Shown piece by piece: positions 56,215 to 64,000 of a DNA stretch of 64,000 nucleotides. Position 1 is the first letter of the stretch. Each line of letters opens with the position of its first letter. Location of the stretch: contig NZ_JAESDH010000004.1 of the NCBI RefSeq assembly GCF_019249295.1, forward strand, positions 124,001-188,000, in the 5' to 3' direction. The notes below the pieces were generated by a model. The model saw nothing but the letters and a program-made list of their open reading frames with translations. It did not search any database and was not told where the DNA came from. Both the position numbers and the translations under genes were made by a program. Source of the DNA: Alteromonas antoniana. GTDB taxonomy: Bacteria > Pseudomonadota > Gammaproteobacteria > Enterobacterales > Alteromonadaceae.

Positions 56215-57786
56215 ATGTCGTTAATCCGGTCGCTTACGTGTTTTTTTTTGATGGTTTTTATCTCACCGATACAGGCCGAGGATTGCCCGCCACCGCCGCC
56301 GCTGAATATAACAACCAATGATATCTTTGATCTGGATGATCCCGATACCCTTTGGGTTCACCGCCTGGCAAACAACTTTCATACTGTTACCAAGCAGTTT
56401 ACCATCGAAAACGAGCTGGCATTTCTGAATGAAAAGTGCGGAATTAATGAAAAAGATCTTCAGGAAGTTGAACGCACGTTAAGGCAGCTTAAGTACATAA
56501 AGTCAGCCGTCGCCTCACAAAATGACGACGGTGAGATCAACGTTGAAACCACAGACAAATGGACGTTAATGCCTACGGCTGATTTTGGCCGAAAAGGGGG
56601 CGTGAACAAATATTCCGTCGGTCTGAAAGACAGAAATTTGTTGGGGTATGGTATTGACGCTGAAATTGAGTATTACAAAGATGCACAGCGTTCCGGGTAT
56701 GTGCTAAGCAGCCACTTTCCGTTGTATACGAGTAACAATGTCTACGGCAGCCTGACACTGTCTGACACCGATGACGGGAGTATGCAAGCGGCCAGCATTC
56801 TCAAACCCTTTATCAGTTTTGACACCACAACAGCCTGGTCAGCAAATATCTATCGCAGCGACCTTTCTCAGCAATACTTTCTAAATGGCAGTGATTATTA
56901 CGAGCTGAATTTTTCCGACAGGGATTTGCAACTGAGCTGGGGTAAAAAATGGTGGCGTGATGAAGACTCAGTGATCAGGTACAAACTGGGTGTTGACTAT
57001 ACTCAGCGGACATTTAATTCCATTTCTTCCGTTTACGATATCAACCTCCCCCCGGACCGGGAATATCTGGTGCCTTTTATACAGCTTGAATACGCTGAAG
57101 ATAATTTTAAAACGTTGACCAATATCCATGTAATCAATCAGATTGAGGATTTTAATTTTGGTTGGCATTTTGTGAGTAAACTGGGCATGAATGTAGCCTC
57201 AAGGGACAATGACGAAGCGCGTTATCTTATGAGCCTGGCAGCGAGTAAAGGAACACAGCTTTCTGAGTCAGCAATGCTGTTGTCGCGTATTTCCTACGAA
57301 TACGACGTCGGTGGTACATCAGTGCCGCGCTCGGTTTTGACTATGGAAAATGAGCTTTTCTTTAAGGTGTCACCGAAGTTTGGACTGTATGGTGCACAAC
57401 GTCTGTCACACACAAAAAATCAGTACGCCGATCTGCCTGTTGTTATAGGTGAAGAAACGGGTGTCCGAGGGTATCCGCTTGAATTTCAGCGAGGAACAAC
57501 GGCAGCATCCTTTACTGGTGAGTTACGTTACTATCCCGATATCAGTATTTATGATTTGTTTGATGTGGGAGCGGCGGCATTTGTAGATGCCGGCAGAGTT
57601 TATGGTACGAAGGGATTTGATAACGAGTACTCTCAGTGGCTCACCAGCTTTGGTGTTGGTGCACGGTTTTACTCACGCCATGCCTCTGATACCCAGGTTA
57701 TTCATGTTGATGTTTCATTTCCAACGCTTAGCGACGACAACGTGGATAATGTGGCATTTCTTATTACCAGTAAAACCAGCTTTTAG
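56215..57786 (+). CDS. Omp85/BamA-like outer membrane beta-barrel protein with short POTRA region
   Basis: A 523-residue exported protein. The signal peptide ends near SPIQA, followed by an unusual Pro-run (EDCPPPPPLNI). One POTRA-like unit is at about 55-115 (FTIENELAFLNEKCGINEKDLQEVERTLRQL in pieces), then repeated amphipathic strands of a beta-barrel, ending in ITSKTSF with a C-terminal Phe as in outer membrane proteins. The late region EETGVRGYPLEFQRGTTAASF resembles the Omp85 barrel loop with its VRGY motif. Single POTRA and about 520 residues are smaller than BamA or TamA. Passenger unknown. Confidence 0.82.
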   Translation: MSLIRSLTCFFLMVFISPIQAEDCPPPPPLNITTNDIFDLDDPDTLWVHRLANNFHTVTKQFTIENELAFLNEKCGINEKDLQEVERTLRQLKYIKSAVASQNDDGEINVETTDKWTLMPTADFGRKGGVNKYSVGLKDRNLLGYGIDAEIEYYKDAQRSGYVLSSHFPLYTSNNVYGSLTLSDTDDGSMQAASILKPFISFDTTTAWSANIYRSDLSQQYFLNGSDYYELNFSDRDLQLSWGKKWWRDEDSVIRYKLGVDYTQRTFNSISSVYDINLPPDREYLVPFIQLEYAEDNFKTLTNIHVINQIEDFNFGWHFVSKLGMNVASRDNDEARYLMSLAASKGTQLSESAMLLSRISYEYDVGGTSVPRSVLTMENELFFKVSPKFGLYGAQRLSHTKNQYADLPVVIGEETGVRGYPLEFQRGTTAASFTGELRYYPDISIYDLFDVGAAAFVDAGRVYGTKGFDNEYSQWLTSFGVGARFYSRHASDTQVIHVDVSFPTLSDDNVDNVAFLITSKTSF

Positions 57787-58013
57787 ACGCAGCTTTGATA
57801 CGCCAAACCTTTAGTGTGAGAAGGAATAGGGGGGCAGAAGCGCAAATACCTTAACTTGTGTTGTCTTTCAAAGTGTTTGCGCCCTGTTCATCCACGTTTC
57901 GTGACAGAATAATCATTACTCCTGCCCGTGGAAGCCTGTCGTAGCCGGATAATTGCTGAGAAACGCACGCAAGCCGGATCCGCTATAACCGGCCGGCAAC
58001 TGCGAAAAAGCGC

Positions 58014-59660
58014 TTACCAGGACCCATACATAGGGTTGGGTAATAAGAAGAGAGTGTCTCCGAGCGCTGGCAGCAGCTTCTCGATGTCTGCGTCCTCCTG
58101 CGTTACACCGGCGAAGTCTTCAATATTATCACCAACCTGAAATGCAATATTGTGAGGCTGTTTCCAGGTCAGATTTATCTCTCGGGTAAGCTGGAAACAC
58201 TGCGCCAAACCGGATGAGATTTGCTGGCGACGAAGGTCTTTGTCGTTAGTAATACCTGGCTGTCCCATGGCTTTTTTATCTGCGTCAGTGCGTCCCATCA
58301 GACAGGTATTGTTCGACGTTACCGGTACGCCAAGAGCCTGTAGGTTACGCCAGGTATGCATGTCCAGTGATCTATTTCGATTCGTTATGAGAGCGATTTT
58401 GCCACCTTTCTCAAATACCGCTTCAATAAAGGCTTTTGCCCCGGGAACCAGCGTAGCGCGCTCGCTGGCTACCCACGCATCCCAGGTTTGTGGCGAGTAA
58501 CCTTTCCCGTTCATTTCAGTTTGTTGCTGATAAGCAGAGTTATCTAACACTGTCTCATCCACGTCCATCACGGCAACCCAGTTCTCCGGCGCATCTGACA
58601 TCGCTTCTACAGACTCTATCGCCTGCTGATACATGCCAGCAGTCAGCAATTCGTATTCTTTACTGGTACGTTGCCAGATAACGGCATTAGATAACGTAGT
58701 TTCGTCATCAAACAGGGTAACTGAAACCGCGCAATGGTCGCTTAACATGGCATCTTCATCCATGTTTTTGAAAGGATAAACCTGCGCGGTTTTTGTGATT
58801 GCAGCACCGTTCATTCCGCCGGTGATAATATGATCGATGGGGGCAGGATAGCGCGGGTGGCAGCCTATGAGGTTGCGAGTGGCAATTGACGTCGTTCTGT
58901 CATTGCGCAGTAGCGTCTGTGACAGCCGGTTGTAAGGTGCGGATATGCGGTGATTAAAGTCGCCAAGAATCACATAGGGTTTGCCTGAATTCTCTCGCTG
59001 CTGTACCCAGTTATCCAGCACAGGAACCTGATCCGCCAATGTCTCACACGCGTCGGAATCGCTACGCTTATAGTCATCTACAAAGCAGCCGCTTTTCAGA
59101 TGAACCGCAAGAATGTCTGTCGGACCGATAGAAGAGTCGACGGTAATGGATACACCAAACCGTAAGCCAGGGTTGTCCAGACCCAGCGCATCGAGATTAT
59201 TCACCCCGGTCACATTGATGGCTTTTTTAACGGCAAAAGCCACTTTTTGCTGAGTAGAAGTGAAACCATTCCCGCGGCATTCATAAGACTCACTGTCCGG
59301 ACGGGACGACAGAATCAACTGCCATTCTGATTCCGGAAACAACATTGCTAACGCGTCCTCTGAAGCAACTTCCTGCAGAGCAAAAATATCCGCATCAACT
59401 GAGTTAACATACGCGGACATGGCTGCCAGGTCGTCCTGACTTCGCGGGCGGCACCCGGTATCTGCAGGGTAAGCAAGATGTTCAGTATTCCACGTCACGA
59501 TTTTAAGAGCATGGCTATTTTCAGAAGACACTGGCGCTGACGTAGGTGCAATAGCAGAAGATGCTGATGCCACATCGCCCGGCAACGCATTCTGCGTAGC
59601 ACATCCTGCGCTTAAGAGTGCGACGGTGGCCGCGATAAGGGTTCTGGGTAGTGTGTGCAT
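58014..59660 (-). CDS. Lipoprotein fusing an endonuclease/exonuclease/phosphatase domain to an acid phosphatase (HAD) domain
   Basis: A 548-residue lipoprotein with lipobox LLSAGC20. Domain one (about 52-317) is an endonuclease/exonuclease/phosphatase fold: TWNTEH, Glu97 in LQEVAS, His188 in HLKSG, GDFNHR (D234, N236), D276-H277 and SDH (D308, H309). Domain two (about 335-548) is a HAD acid phosphatase of the e(P4)/class B-like lipoprotein family: nucleophile D366 and D368 in VMDVDETVLDNS, ITNRN (T427), K462/K463 and GDN (D511), ending PNPMYGSW. It plausibly cuts extracellular nucleic acid or phosphodiesters then dephosphorylates the product. Confidence 0.9.
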   Translation of the reverse strand: MHTLPRTLIAATVALLSAGCATQNALPGDVASASSAIAPTSAPVSSENSHALKIVTWNTEHLAYPADTGCRPRSQDDLAAMSAYVNSVDADIFALQEVASEDALAMLFPESEWQLILSSRPDSESYECRGNGFTSTQQKVAFAVKKAINVTGVNNLDALGLDNPGLRFGVSITVDSSIGPTDILAVHLKSGCFVDDYKRSDSDACETLADQVPVLDNWVQQRENSGKPYVILGDFNHRISAPYNRLSQTLLRNDRTTSIATRNLIGCHPRYPAPIDHIITGGMNGAAITKTAQVYPFKNMDEDAMLSDHCAVSVTLFDDETTLSNAVIWQRTSKEYELLTAGMYQQAIESVEAMSDAPENWVAVMDVDETVLDNSAYQQQTEMNGKGYSPQTWDAWVASERATLVPGAKAFIEAVFEKGGKIALITNRNRSLDMHTWRNLQALGVPVTSNNTCLMGRTDADKKAMGQPGITNDKDLRRQQISSGLAQCFQLTREINLTWKQPHNIAFQVGDNIEDFAGVTQEDADIEKLLPALGDTLFLLPNPMYGSW

Positions 59661-60029
59661 GATAGTCCTTAAAGGTGATGCTTTAATCGTGATCCGTTTG
59701 GTCTGAGTGCCCGGGGGCTCGCGATTAACCTTGATTTATAATCTATGGCCTGGCGAGCTACGCGGGCATGTTTGCCTGGTATCTTCTCTCATTCCGGTAA
59801 CGGGGTCATCTGAAAATGGCATGACGCCGCGCTAGAACCGTTTCCGCTTACCTCAGGGAAAAGCGAAAGTGTGCCAATGCTAATTTATCGATTTATTGGT
59901 AATGGTTGATAGCCGTTGATACCACGCCGAAAAATTGAACGCAGAAATGATACAGCAGGGTTAATTAGCGATATAGAAGCCCGCTTTCGCTCTCTTATCC
60001 AGTAATTTGAGATGAATTACGCGGTTGTT
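59661..60029. other. Non-coding stretch upstream of the fusion lipoprotein
   Basis: No gene seen in about 370 bases. It should contain the promoter of the minus-strand lipoprotein gene. It ends at the left arm of the inverted-repeat element. Confidence 0.4.
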
Positions 60030-60303
60030 ACGTTAAGAAAGATGCGAATAAGTCTATAGCCACTCAGCGAGTCCTGAAACATGCAGTTGCAAGGCAGGAC
60101 TCGCAGGGAATGGCGGTCGCCCTTGCCAAGAAGCCTAACGTCGCAAATGTTTGCTTCAGCGCTCGCCCTCCGGGGTTTCCAGCCAAGCGCCTACTCGTCG
60201 TTGGTCTTTATTATTTACCCCGTTAGGCCTGAAAAGACCGCCTTGATTAGTCACCTGGCTGCGAGCCTGAGCGACCATAGAGTTATTCGCATCTTCCTTA
60301 CGT
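60030..60303. mobile_element. Large imperfect inverted-repeat (MITE-like) element
   Basis: The left arm (60030 to about 60072, with AAGATGCGAATAA) is the reverse complement of the right arm (about 60261-60303, with TTATTCGCATCTT) over some 38-43 bases with about six mismatches. Inner arms also pair: GGCGGTC with GACCGCC and GCCTAACG with CGTTAGGC. The whole 274 bp can fold into a long hairpin. It has no transposase. An open frame at 60081-60347 crosses it and has no ribosome site, so it is not called a gene. Related elements are likely to occur elsewhere in the genome. Confidence 0.7.
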
Positions 60304-60460
60304 TTAAAGTCGGTTTGGCAGTCTGTGTTTACATCCTGTGTTTATAAAATAATAAAGAACAGTGTTTTTAGTTTCGCTTAAAAATGGACGGGTGTCAGAT
60401 TCAGCACTATCTTTACGTCTCAAAGCGCATTGTTGTGCTTTGACCTATGGAGATAAAAAG

Positions 60461-60913
60461 ATGATTAAGAATGTAATTAAAGGAGTTATATTTTGTGTAT
60501 TTAGCGTAGTTTCTATTCAAAATGTATATGCAGATGACCATGAGTTTCCTTTGGTAAGTGGAGTGTACTGGGAAGTTACCGGTATTAAACTTACTGATGG
60601 TGGCGGCCTTAAATACGCTAACTGGCTGGCTACTGAATGGCGAAAAAATATGGACTATGCCGTATCTCAGGGATGGTTAACCCGACATGAAATACTGAGT
60701 AATGTGCATCCCCGGGCCGATGAACCTGATCTTTACTTAATCCGTGTATTTAACAGCTTGCCTGACGCAGCGGAAGATGAAAAAAGGCAGAAAAACTACA
60801 TGGCATGGGTAAAAAAAAGCATGGAAAAAATGCAGGAAGAAAGCGGAAACAGAGCAGAATACCGCACGGTTATGAGTACCTCATTGCTGCAGGAAATGAA
60901 ATACAGAAAGTGA
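60461..60913 (+). CDS. Exported protein of unknown function
   Basis: A 150-residue protein not recognised. The signal peptide (IKNVIKGVIFCVFSVVSIQNVYA) is cleaved near Ala-Asp. The mature part is Lys/Glu-rich with KYANWLATEWRKNMDYAVSQGW and ends in a charged helical region rich in Met, Lys and Glu. No cysteines in the mature part. The ATG at 60461 has GGAG nine bases upstream. More AT-rich than the core genes. A stem-loop follows. Confidence 0.72.
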   Translation: MIKNVIKGVIFCVFSVVSIQNVYADDHEFPLVSGVYWEVTGIKLTDGGGLKYANWLATEWRKNMDYAVSQGWLTRHEILSNVHPRADEPDLYLIRVFNSLPDAAEDEKRQKNYMAWVKKSMEKMQEESGNRAEYRTVMSTSLLQEMKYRK

Positions 60914-60924
60914 ACGCACTATCC

Positions 60925-60951
60925 TGTCAGGGCCGCTATTCAGCCCTGACA
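60925..60951. terminator. Stem-loop after the unknown exported protein gene
   Basis: TGTCAGGGC (60925-60933) pairs with GCCCTGACA (60943-60951). There is no T-run, so termination is uncertain. Confidence 0.55.
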
Positions 60952-61093
60952 ATCAAGGATGTGGTACAGCATGCGTAGCGGTTAAGTATATTCCGTAATC
61001 CGTATTTATCGCACCGGACAATATGTGTCTGGCAAAAAAGCATCTATAGTGAATACCAATCCTGTATTCTAACTTGCGCAACTATTTTCACTT

Positions 61094-61636
61094 GTGAAAC
61101 CAGAACAGACGCTTTTTCATTTTAAGAGAACCAGAAAACAACGTGCTTTGGTATTTATCAATATGGCGTTGATGTGTTGGTTTTATATTGCCGTGTTATA
61201 TGGCTATGAATACGTTCAGCAGACCCGCGTAGAAGAGCCCTTAAGACAAATCCTGCTTTGGTCATTTTCCGTATCCAGTCTGATCCTGCTTTATGTTGTC
61301 TGGTGGCACCACCGGCATCCGGCCACATACGAAGCTATAGTGACTACCGACAGAATGACAGTGAAATATCCTGATTCCGAGATGTGGTCTTTTGATGTTG
61401 CAGTCAGCGATATCAAGCGATTTGAGTCTCGTAGAAGTTTATCTCACGCTGGCCGTGGTATAGCACAACATGGCGTGGTTCTTAATGATGGACGCTTTTT
61501 CCATGTTTGCCTGAATTACGGAGTAAGTCTGGGAAAACTTCATAAAGCCGTTCAGTCAGTGAGACCTGAAGTGTCTTTTTCCAAGAAAATAAACCAAAGA
61601 GTCGAAGGGCCGCTGGCGAAAGACTACGACGACTGA
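61094..61636 (+). CDS. Membrane protein of unknown function
   Basis: A 180-residue protein not recognised. Two adjacent membrane segments (about 20-38: FINMALMCWFYIAVLYGY, and 52-68: LLWSFSVSSLILLYVVWW) are followed by a cytoplasmic domain of about 110 residues with strand-like repeats (TYEAIVTTDRMTVKYPDSEMW, VVLNDGRFFHVCLNYGVSL), reminiscent of PH-like membrane proteins. It begins with a GTG at 61094 and no clear ribosome site, so the start is uncertain. No operon partner. Confidence 0.6.
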   Translation: MKPEQTLFHFKRTRKQRALVFINMALMCWFYIAVLYGYEYVQQTRVEEPLRQILLWSFSVSSLILLYVVWWHHRHPATYEAIVTTDRMTVKYPDSEMWSFDVAVSDIKRFESRRSLSHAGRGIAQHGVVLNDGRFFHVCLNYGVSLGKLHKAVQSVRPEVSFSKKINQRVEGPLAKDYDD

Positions 61637-61956
61637 TACACGACAATACGTGTACGGAGCTTTTGGGTGAGCGGATGAAAACCTTTGCTCCATGTCATGT
61701 CTCAAATAGCCGGCCTGACACCCCAGTATCCGTTATCAACTTTGTCCGGCTAATCAATACAGACCACTTAACTGCACGTGTTAAAACGTAATTTACGGGC
61801 GGGAATAGGCGACCTGCACAAATTTTCCACTTTTTAATAATCTCTGATAATCTCAGACAAAGACTGTGCTTTAAGCACGGCTGACACGGCAGATGCAGCT
61901 TTAGCTGATTAAGGCCTGTCACGCGAAGTAAAGAAAAAATAATAACAGGGAAGACT
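61637..61956. other. Non-coding stretch before the lipoprotein-S9 peptidase pair
   Basis: About 320 bases with no supported gene. Direct repeats of a TCTGATAATCTC-type word near 61842-61856 and a small stem GTGCTTTAAGCAC (61868-61880) are visible. The promoter for the downstream pair should lie here. Confidence 0.4.
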
Positions 61957-62517
61957 ATGACATTGCGTACATATGGATTGTGGCTTATCACCGCCTTATT
62001 GACAGGTTGTGCATCAACCGTGTCATCTATCAAAGAAGACAAAGACATTAACCTTGATGTGGATGCCGGATATTTGCTGCTGGGGGTGGACACGAATCAG
62101 GGCCTGCAAAGTATCGACATCGATGGGCCAAAAGACATTCGCCTTACCAGCGCGGATCTACGCTCCGGAACCCAGTATATTCTTATCAACTTGGCAGCCG
62201 GTGACTACCGGATTGAAGAGATCAAGCTCAATCAATACTGGTACATCGAGCTGGAAGAGGGTCATTGGGATTTTACGATCCGACCCGGTGGCATCAGTTA
62301 TGTCGGCCATGTGGAAGTACAAACCCGCTCGAATTTCTGGCTGGCACAATTAACCGATGATCTGAAGCTGGCCAACCGCTCCACCGAGGCGCTGTTGTTC
62401 ATGGAAGAGAAGTTTCCCTCCATTCTGCAAAACCGTGAGCTACGTTATGACGGTCCCGGAACCGATCCGTTCCTGCAGCGCATGCAGGCGCAACAGGAGG
62501 TAGCCGGTAATGAATAA
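61957..62517 (+). CDS. Lipoprotein of unknown function
   Basis: A 186-residue lipoprotein with lipobox LLTGC|AST. The body is beta-rich, with DAGYLLLGVDTNQGLQSIDI, YILINLAAGDYRIEEIKLN and WYIELEEGHWDFTIRPGGISYVGHV, a pattern like carboxypeptidase-regulatory or DUF2846-type domains, but not assigned. It ends with eight bases overlapping the S9 peptidase gene, and carries that gene's AGGAGG site inside its coding sequence, so the pair is translationally coupled. Confidence 0.82.
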   Translation: MTLRTYGLWLITALLTGCASTVSSIKEDKDINLDVDAGYLLLGVDTNQGLQSIDIDGPKDIRLTSADLRSGTQYILINLAAGDYRIEEIKLNQYWYIELEEGHWDFTIRPGGISYVGHVEVQTRSNFWLAQLTDDLKLANRSTEALLFMEEKFPSILQNRELRYDGPGTDPFLQRMQAQQEVAGNE

Positions 62518-64000
62518 GTACTTTGGCTTACTCACCGTTGTTTTATTCGGGCTGATGAGTCCGGTGCTGTCCGCTGCGCCGGTGCCTGCTGAGAAGCTGT
62601 TTCAGTCGCCCAATATTAATATTCCGGATTTGTCTCCTGACGGGCGTTATGTCTCATATCTGGCGCGATTTAATGAAGGCACATATCTGGCGTTGCAGAG
62701 TACTTCATCCAAAGCTCTGGAAGGCGTGCTGGTGCTGGATGATGACGAGCGGGTACGTGGTTATGCCTGGCTGGACAGCCATACCATTCTGGTGAATGTA
62801 GAAATAGACAGAAGCAGCAAATTGCTTGTGGTGTTCAGCGATCCTGCTGCAGAAAATGGGACGTGGGATAACCGCTTACTGAATGTAGAGGGCTATTTAT
62901 TAACGACCTTGCCTGATGAGCCTGGCTATGTGTTGATGGCATTGAAAAATCGCAGCAGCGATACTCCTCTCATTTACCGCATTCCTGTGGAGGCACTGCG
63001 CCAGGGAAGTGCGGTGGGGCAATATGAAGTTACAGGCGTGCCAAGGCAATACGATTGGTTTGCTTACAGTGATGACCTGGCGCGCCTGGTGGCGCTTGAA
63101 ATCGATGCTGACAATGAACAGTTGTACTTCTTCATTGGGGCGCTGGACGATTTCGGGAATGCAAACCGCTATCAGCTAAAGCTTGAGGAGTGGGATTTTA
63201 TCCCGGTTGGGCAGCTATCAGAGCAAACGATGGCCGTACTGACGAACAAGGATACAGACACGATGTCGTTGTTCGAATTTGACTTGCCTACGCAGACATT
63301 CGGCAAGCTACTGTATTCTCATAGCACGTTTGATTTGGTCGACGCCGACGTGTCAGCAAAAACCGGTAAGGTTATATCCGTCAGTTATTATCAGCACGGC
63401 AAGCTTACCAGTGAGTTTCTGGACGAACAGGAAAAGGATAATTCAATCCGGCTTAAGCAGGAATTTGGTGAAAACCAGACACGGGTTGTGGCGGAAAATA
63501 AGGTTACCGGTCAGCAGGTATTAAACGTCTTCTCATCTGCCAATCCGGGCACCTATTACCTATACGACAGCACGCGCGACGTAATTGAGAAGTTGCTGCC
63601 GTTGTATGAAGATTTGCAGGGATATAGCTTTGAGAAAACCCGGTTAATTCAAACGCAGAGCCAGGATGGCTCACCCATTGATGCCTATCTTACGATACCC
63701 TCATCGTCATCACACAACACCTTGCTGGTCATGCCGCACGGCGGTCCGGTAGGCGTGATGGACACCGTCGAGTTTGATCCGACCGTGCATTATTTTGTCA
63801 GTCGCGGCTTCTCGGTGTTAAAAGTAAATTACCGGGGCTCTGCCGGTTACGGCACCGAATTCCGGGAGGCGGGTGTCGGGCAGTGGGGGAAAATGATTGA
63901 AGAAGATATTACTGCTGCCCTTAACGCCGCGATGGCGCAACACAACTACGAACATATTTGTGCGATTGGAGGAAGTTACGGTGCCTATTCCTCCATGATG
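62510..64000 (+). CDS. S9-family prolyl oligopeptidase-like peptidase, truncated by window end
   Basis: The first 497 residues of a secreted serine peptidase. A signal peptide (YFGLLTVVLFGLMSPVLSAA) is followed by a beta-propeller-like domain (SPDGRYVSYLARF) and, from about 395, the S9 alpha/beta hydrolase domain with VMPHGGPVGVMD, NYRGSAGYGTEF and the nucleophile Ser489 in GGSYGAYSS. The Asp and His of the triad lie beyond the window. AGGAGG precedes the ATG at 62510. Probably degrades extracellular peptides. Confidence 0.92.
   Translation, partial: MNKYFGLLTVVLFGLMSPVLSAAPVPAEKLFQSPNINIPDLSPDGRYVSYLARFNEGTYLALQSTSSKALEGVLVLDDDERVRGYAWLDSHTILVNVEIDRSSKLLVVFSDPAAENGTWDNRLLNVEGYLLTTLPDEPGYVLMALKNRSSDTPLIYRIPVEALRQGSAVGQYEVTGVPRQYDWFAYSDDLARLVALEIDADNEQLYFFIGALDDFGNANRYQLKLEEWDFIPVGQLSEQTMAVLTNKDTDTMSLFEFDLPTQTFGKLLYSHSTFDLVDADVSAKTGKVISVSYYQHGKLTSEFLDEQEKDNSIRLKQEFGENQTRVVAENKVTGQQVLNVFSSANPGTYYLYDSTRDVIEKLLPLYEDLQGYSFEKTRLIQTQSQDGSPIDAYLTIPSSSSHNTLLVMPHGGPVGVMDTVEFDPTVHYFVSRGFSVLKVNYRGSAGYGTEFREAGVGQWGKMIEEDITAALNAAMAQHNYEHICAIGGSYGAYSSMM

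Noticed and set aside
60137..60234. Possible integron attC site (GCCTAAC and GTTAGGC match the R'' and R' core patterns)
   Set aside because: The segments that should pair inside the core sites are not complementary, and the two cores are better explained as inner arms of the larger inverted-repeat element. No integrase or cassette array is present.
60081..60347. 88-residue frame over the second inverted-repeat element
   Set aside because: Follows the repeat structure, lacks a ribosome site and resembles no protein family.

Overview
The window carries a chromosomal segment of a gammaproteobacterium, most likely an Alteromonadaceae relative (Alteromonas and neighbours). This placement is inferred from gene order (pilA-pilC-pilD-coaE-zapD; nadC/ampDE/pdhR-aceEF-lpd; serA-rpiA-fau; ygfB-pepP-ubiH-ubiI; gcvTHP), from the aerobic marine heterotroph flavour of the gene set (RND pumps, LysR regulators, exported peptidases, DUF481 outer membrane proteins), and from protein resemblance judged by eye. 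No database search was run.

Layout. 0-5 kb, minus strand: zapD, coaE, pilD, pilC, pilA, with a MITE-like inverted-repeat element between zapD and coaE and no pilB between pilA and pilC. 5-8 kb: nadC and a membrane-anchored retropepsin-like protease (minus), then ampD-ampE (plus). 8-15.6 kb: pdhR with a PdhR-type operator, aceE, aceF (three lipoyl domains), a terminator-like hairpin, lpdA. 15.6-21.3 kb: a LysR regulator with a Cys-containing tail, divergent from a MexEF-like RND adaptor/permease pair. 21.5-26 kb: SIMPL-domain protein, DUF1289 protein, small zinc-ribbon protein, HDOD protein, two tandem DUF481 proteins. 26-33.4 kb, minus strand: serA, rpiA, fau, a GAF hybrid histidine kinase, a nucleoside hydrolase, ribokinase and a 6S RNA gene (ssrS) that is not protein coding and was recognised from its conserved sequence blocks and closing stem. 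33.4-37.8 kb: ygfB-pepP-ubiH-ubiI. 38-45.2 kb: exported M24 peptidase, LysR regulator, gcvT-gcvH-gcvP. 45.3-49 kb: a decayed thiolase fragment, a PEP-CTERM-like protein, a DUF4136 lipoprotein, a GST and a WYL/HTH regulator. 49.2-53.7 kb: a second RND adaptor/permease pair. 53.8-57.8 kb: a sigma factor with a multi-pass membrane tail, preceded in its operon by a secreted alpha/beta hydrolase, divergent from an Omp85-like barrel. 58-64 kb: an exported lipoprotein fusing an endonuclease/exonuclease/phosphatase domain to a class-B-type acid phosphatase, a second large inverted-repeat element, three unrecognised exported or membrane proteins, and an S9 peptidase cut by the window end.

How the genes fit together. 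The core set covers pyruvate oxidation (aceEF-lpd under PdhR), glycine cleavage (gcvTHP, which shares the E3 subunit LpdA), serine and one-carbon metabolism (serA, fau, gcv), ubiquinone hydroxylation (ubiH, ubiI) and ribose salvage (nucleoside hydrolase, RbsK, RpiA). Compared with the familiar enterobacterial order, the fau-ssrS-zapA-ygfB neighbourhood is rearranged: three genes sit between fau and ssrS, and no zapA reading frame is visible. The points most worth a second look are the 6S RNA in a leader position before ribokinase, the sigma/membrane fusion with its divergent barrel partner, the nuclease-phosphatase fusion lipoprotein, the two inverted-repeat elements, the missing pilB, and the PEP-CTERM-like gene lying between two near-identical terminators.
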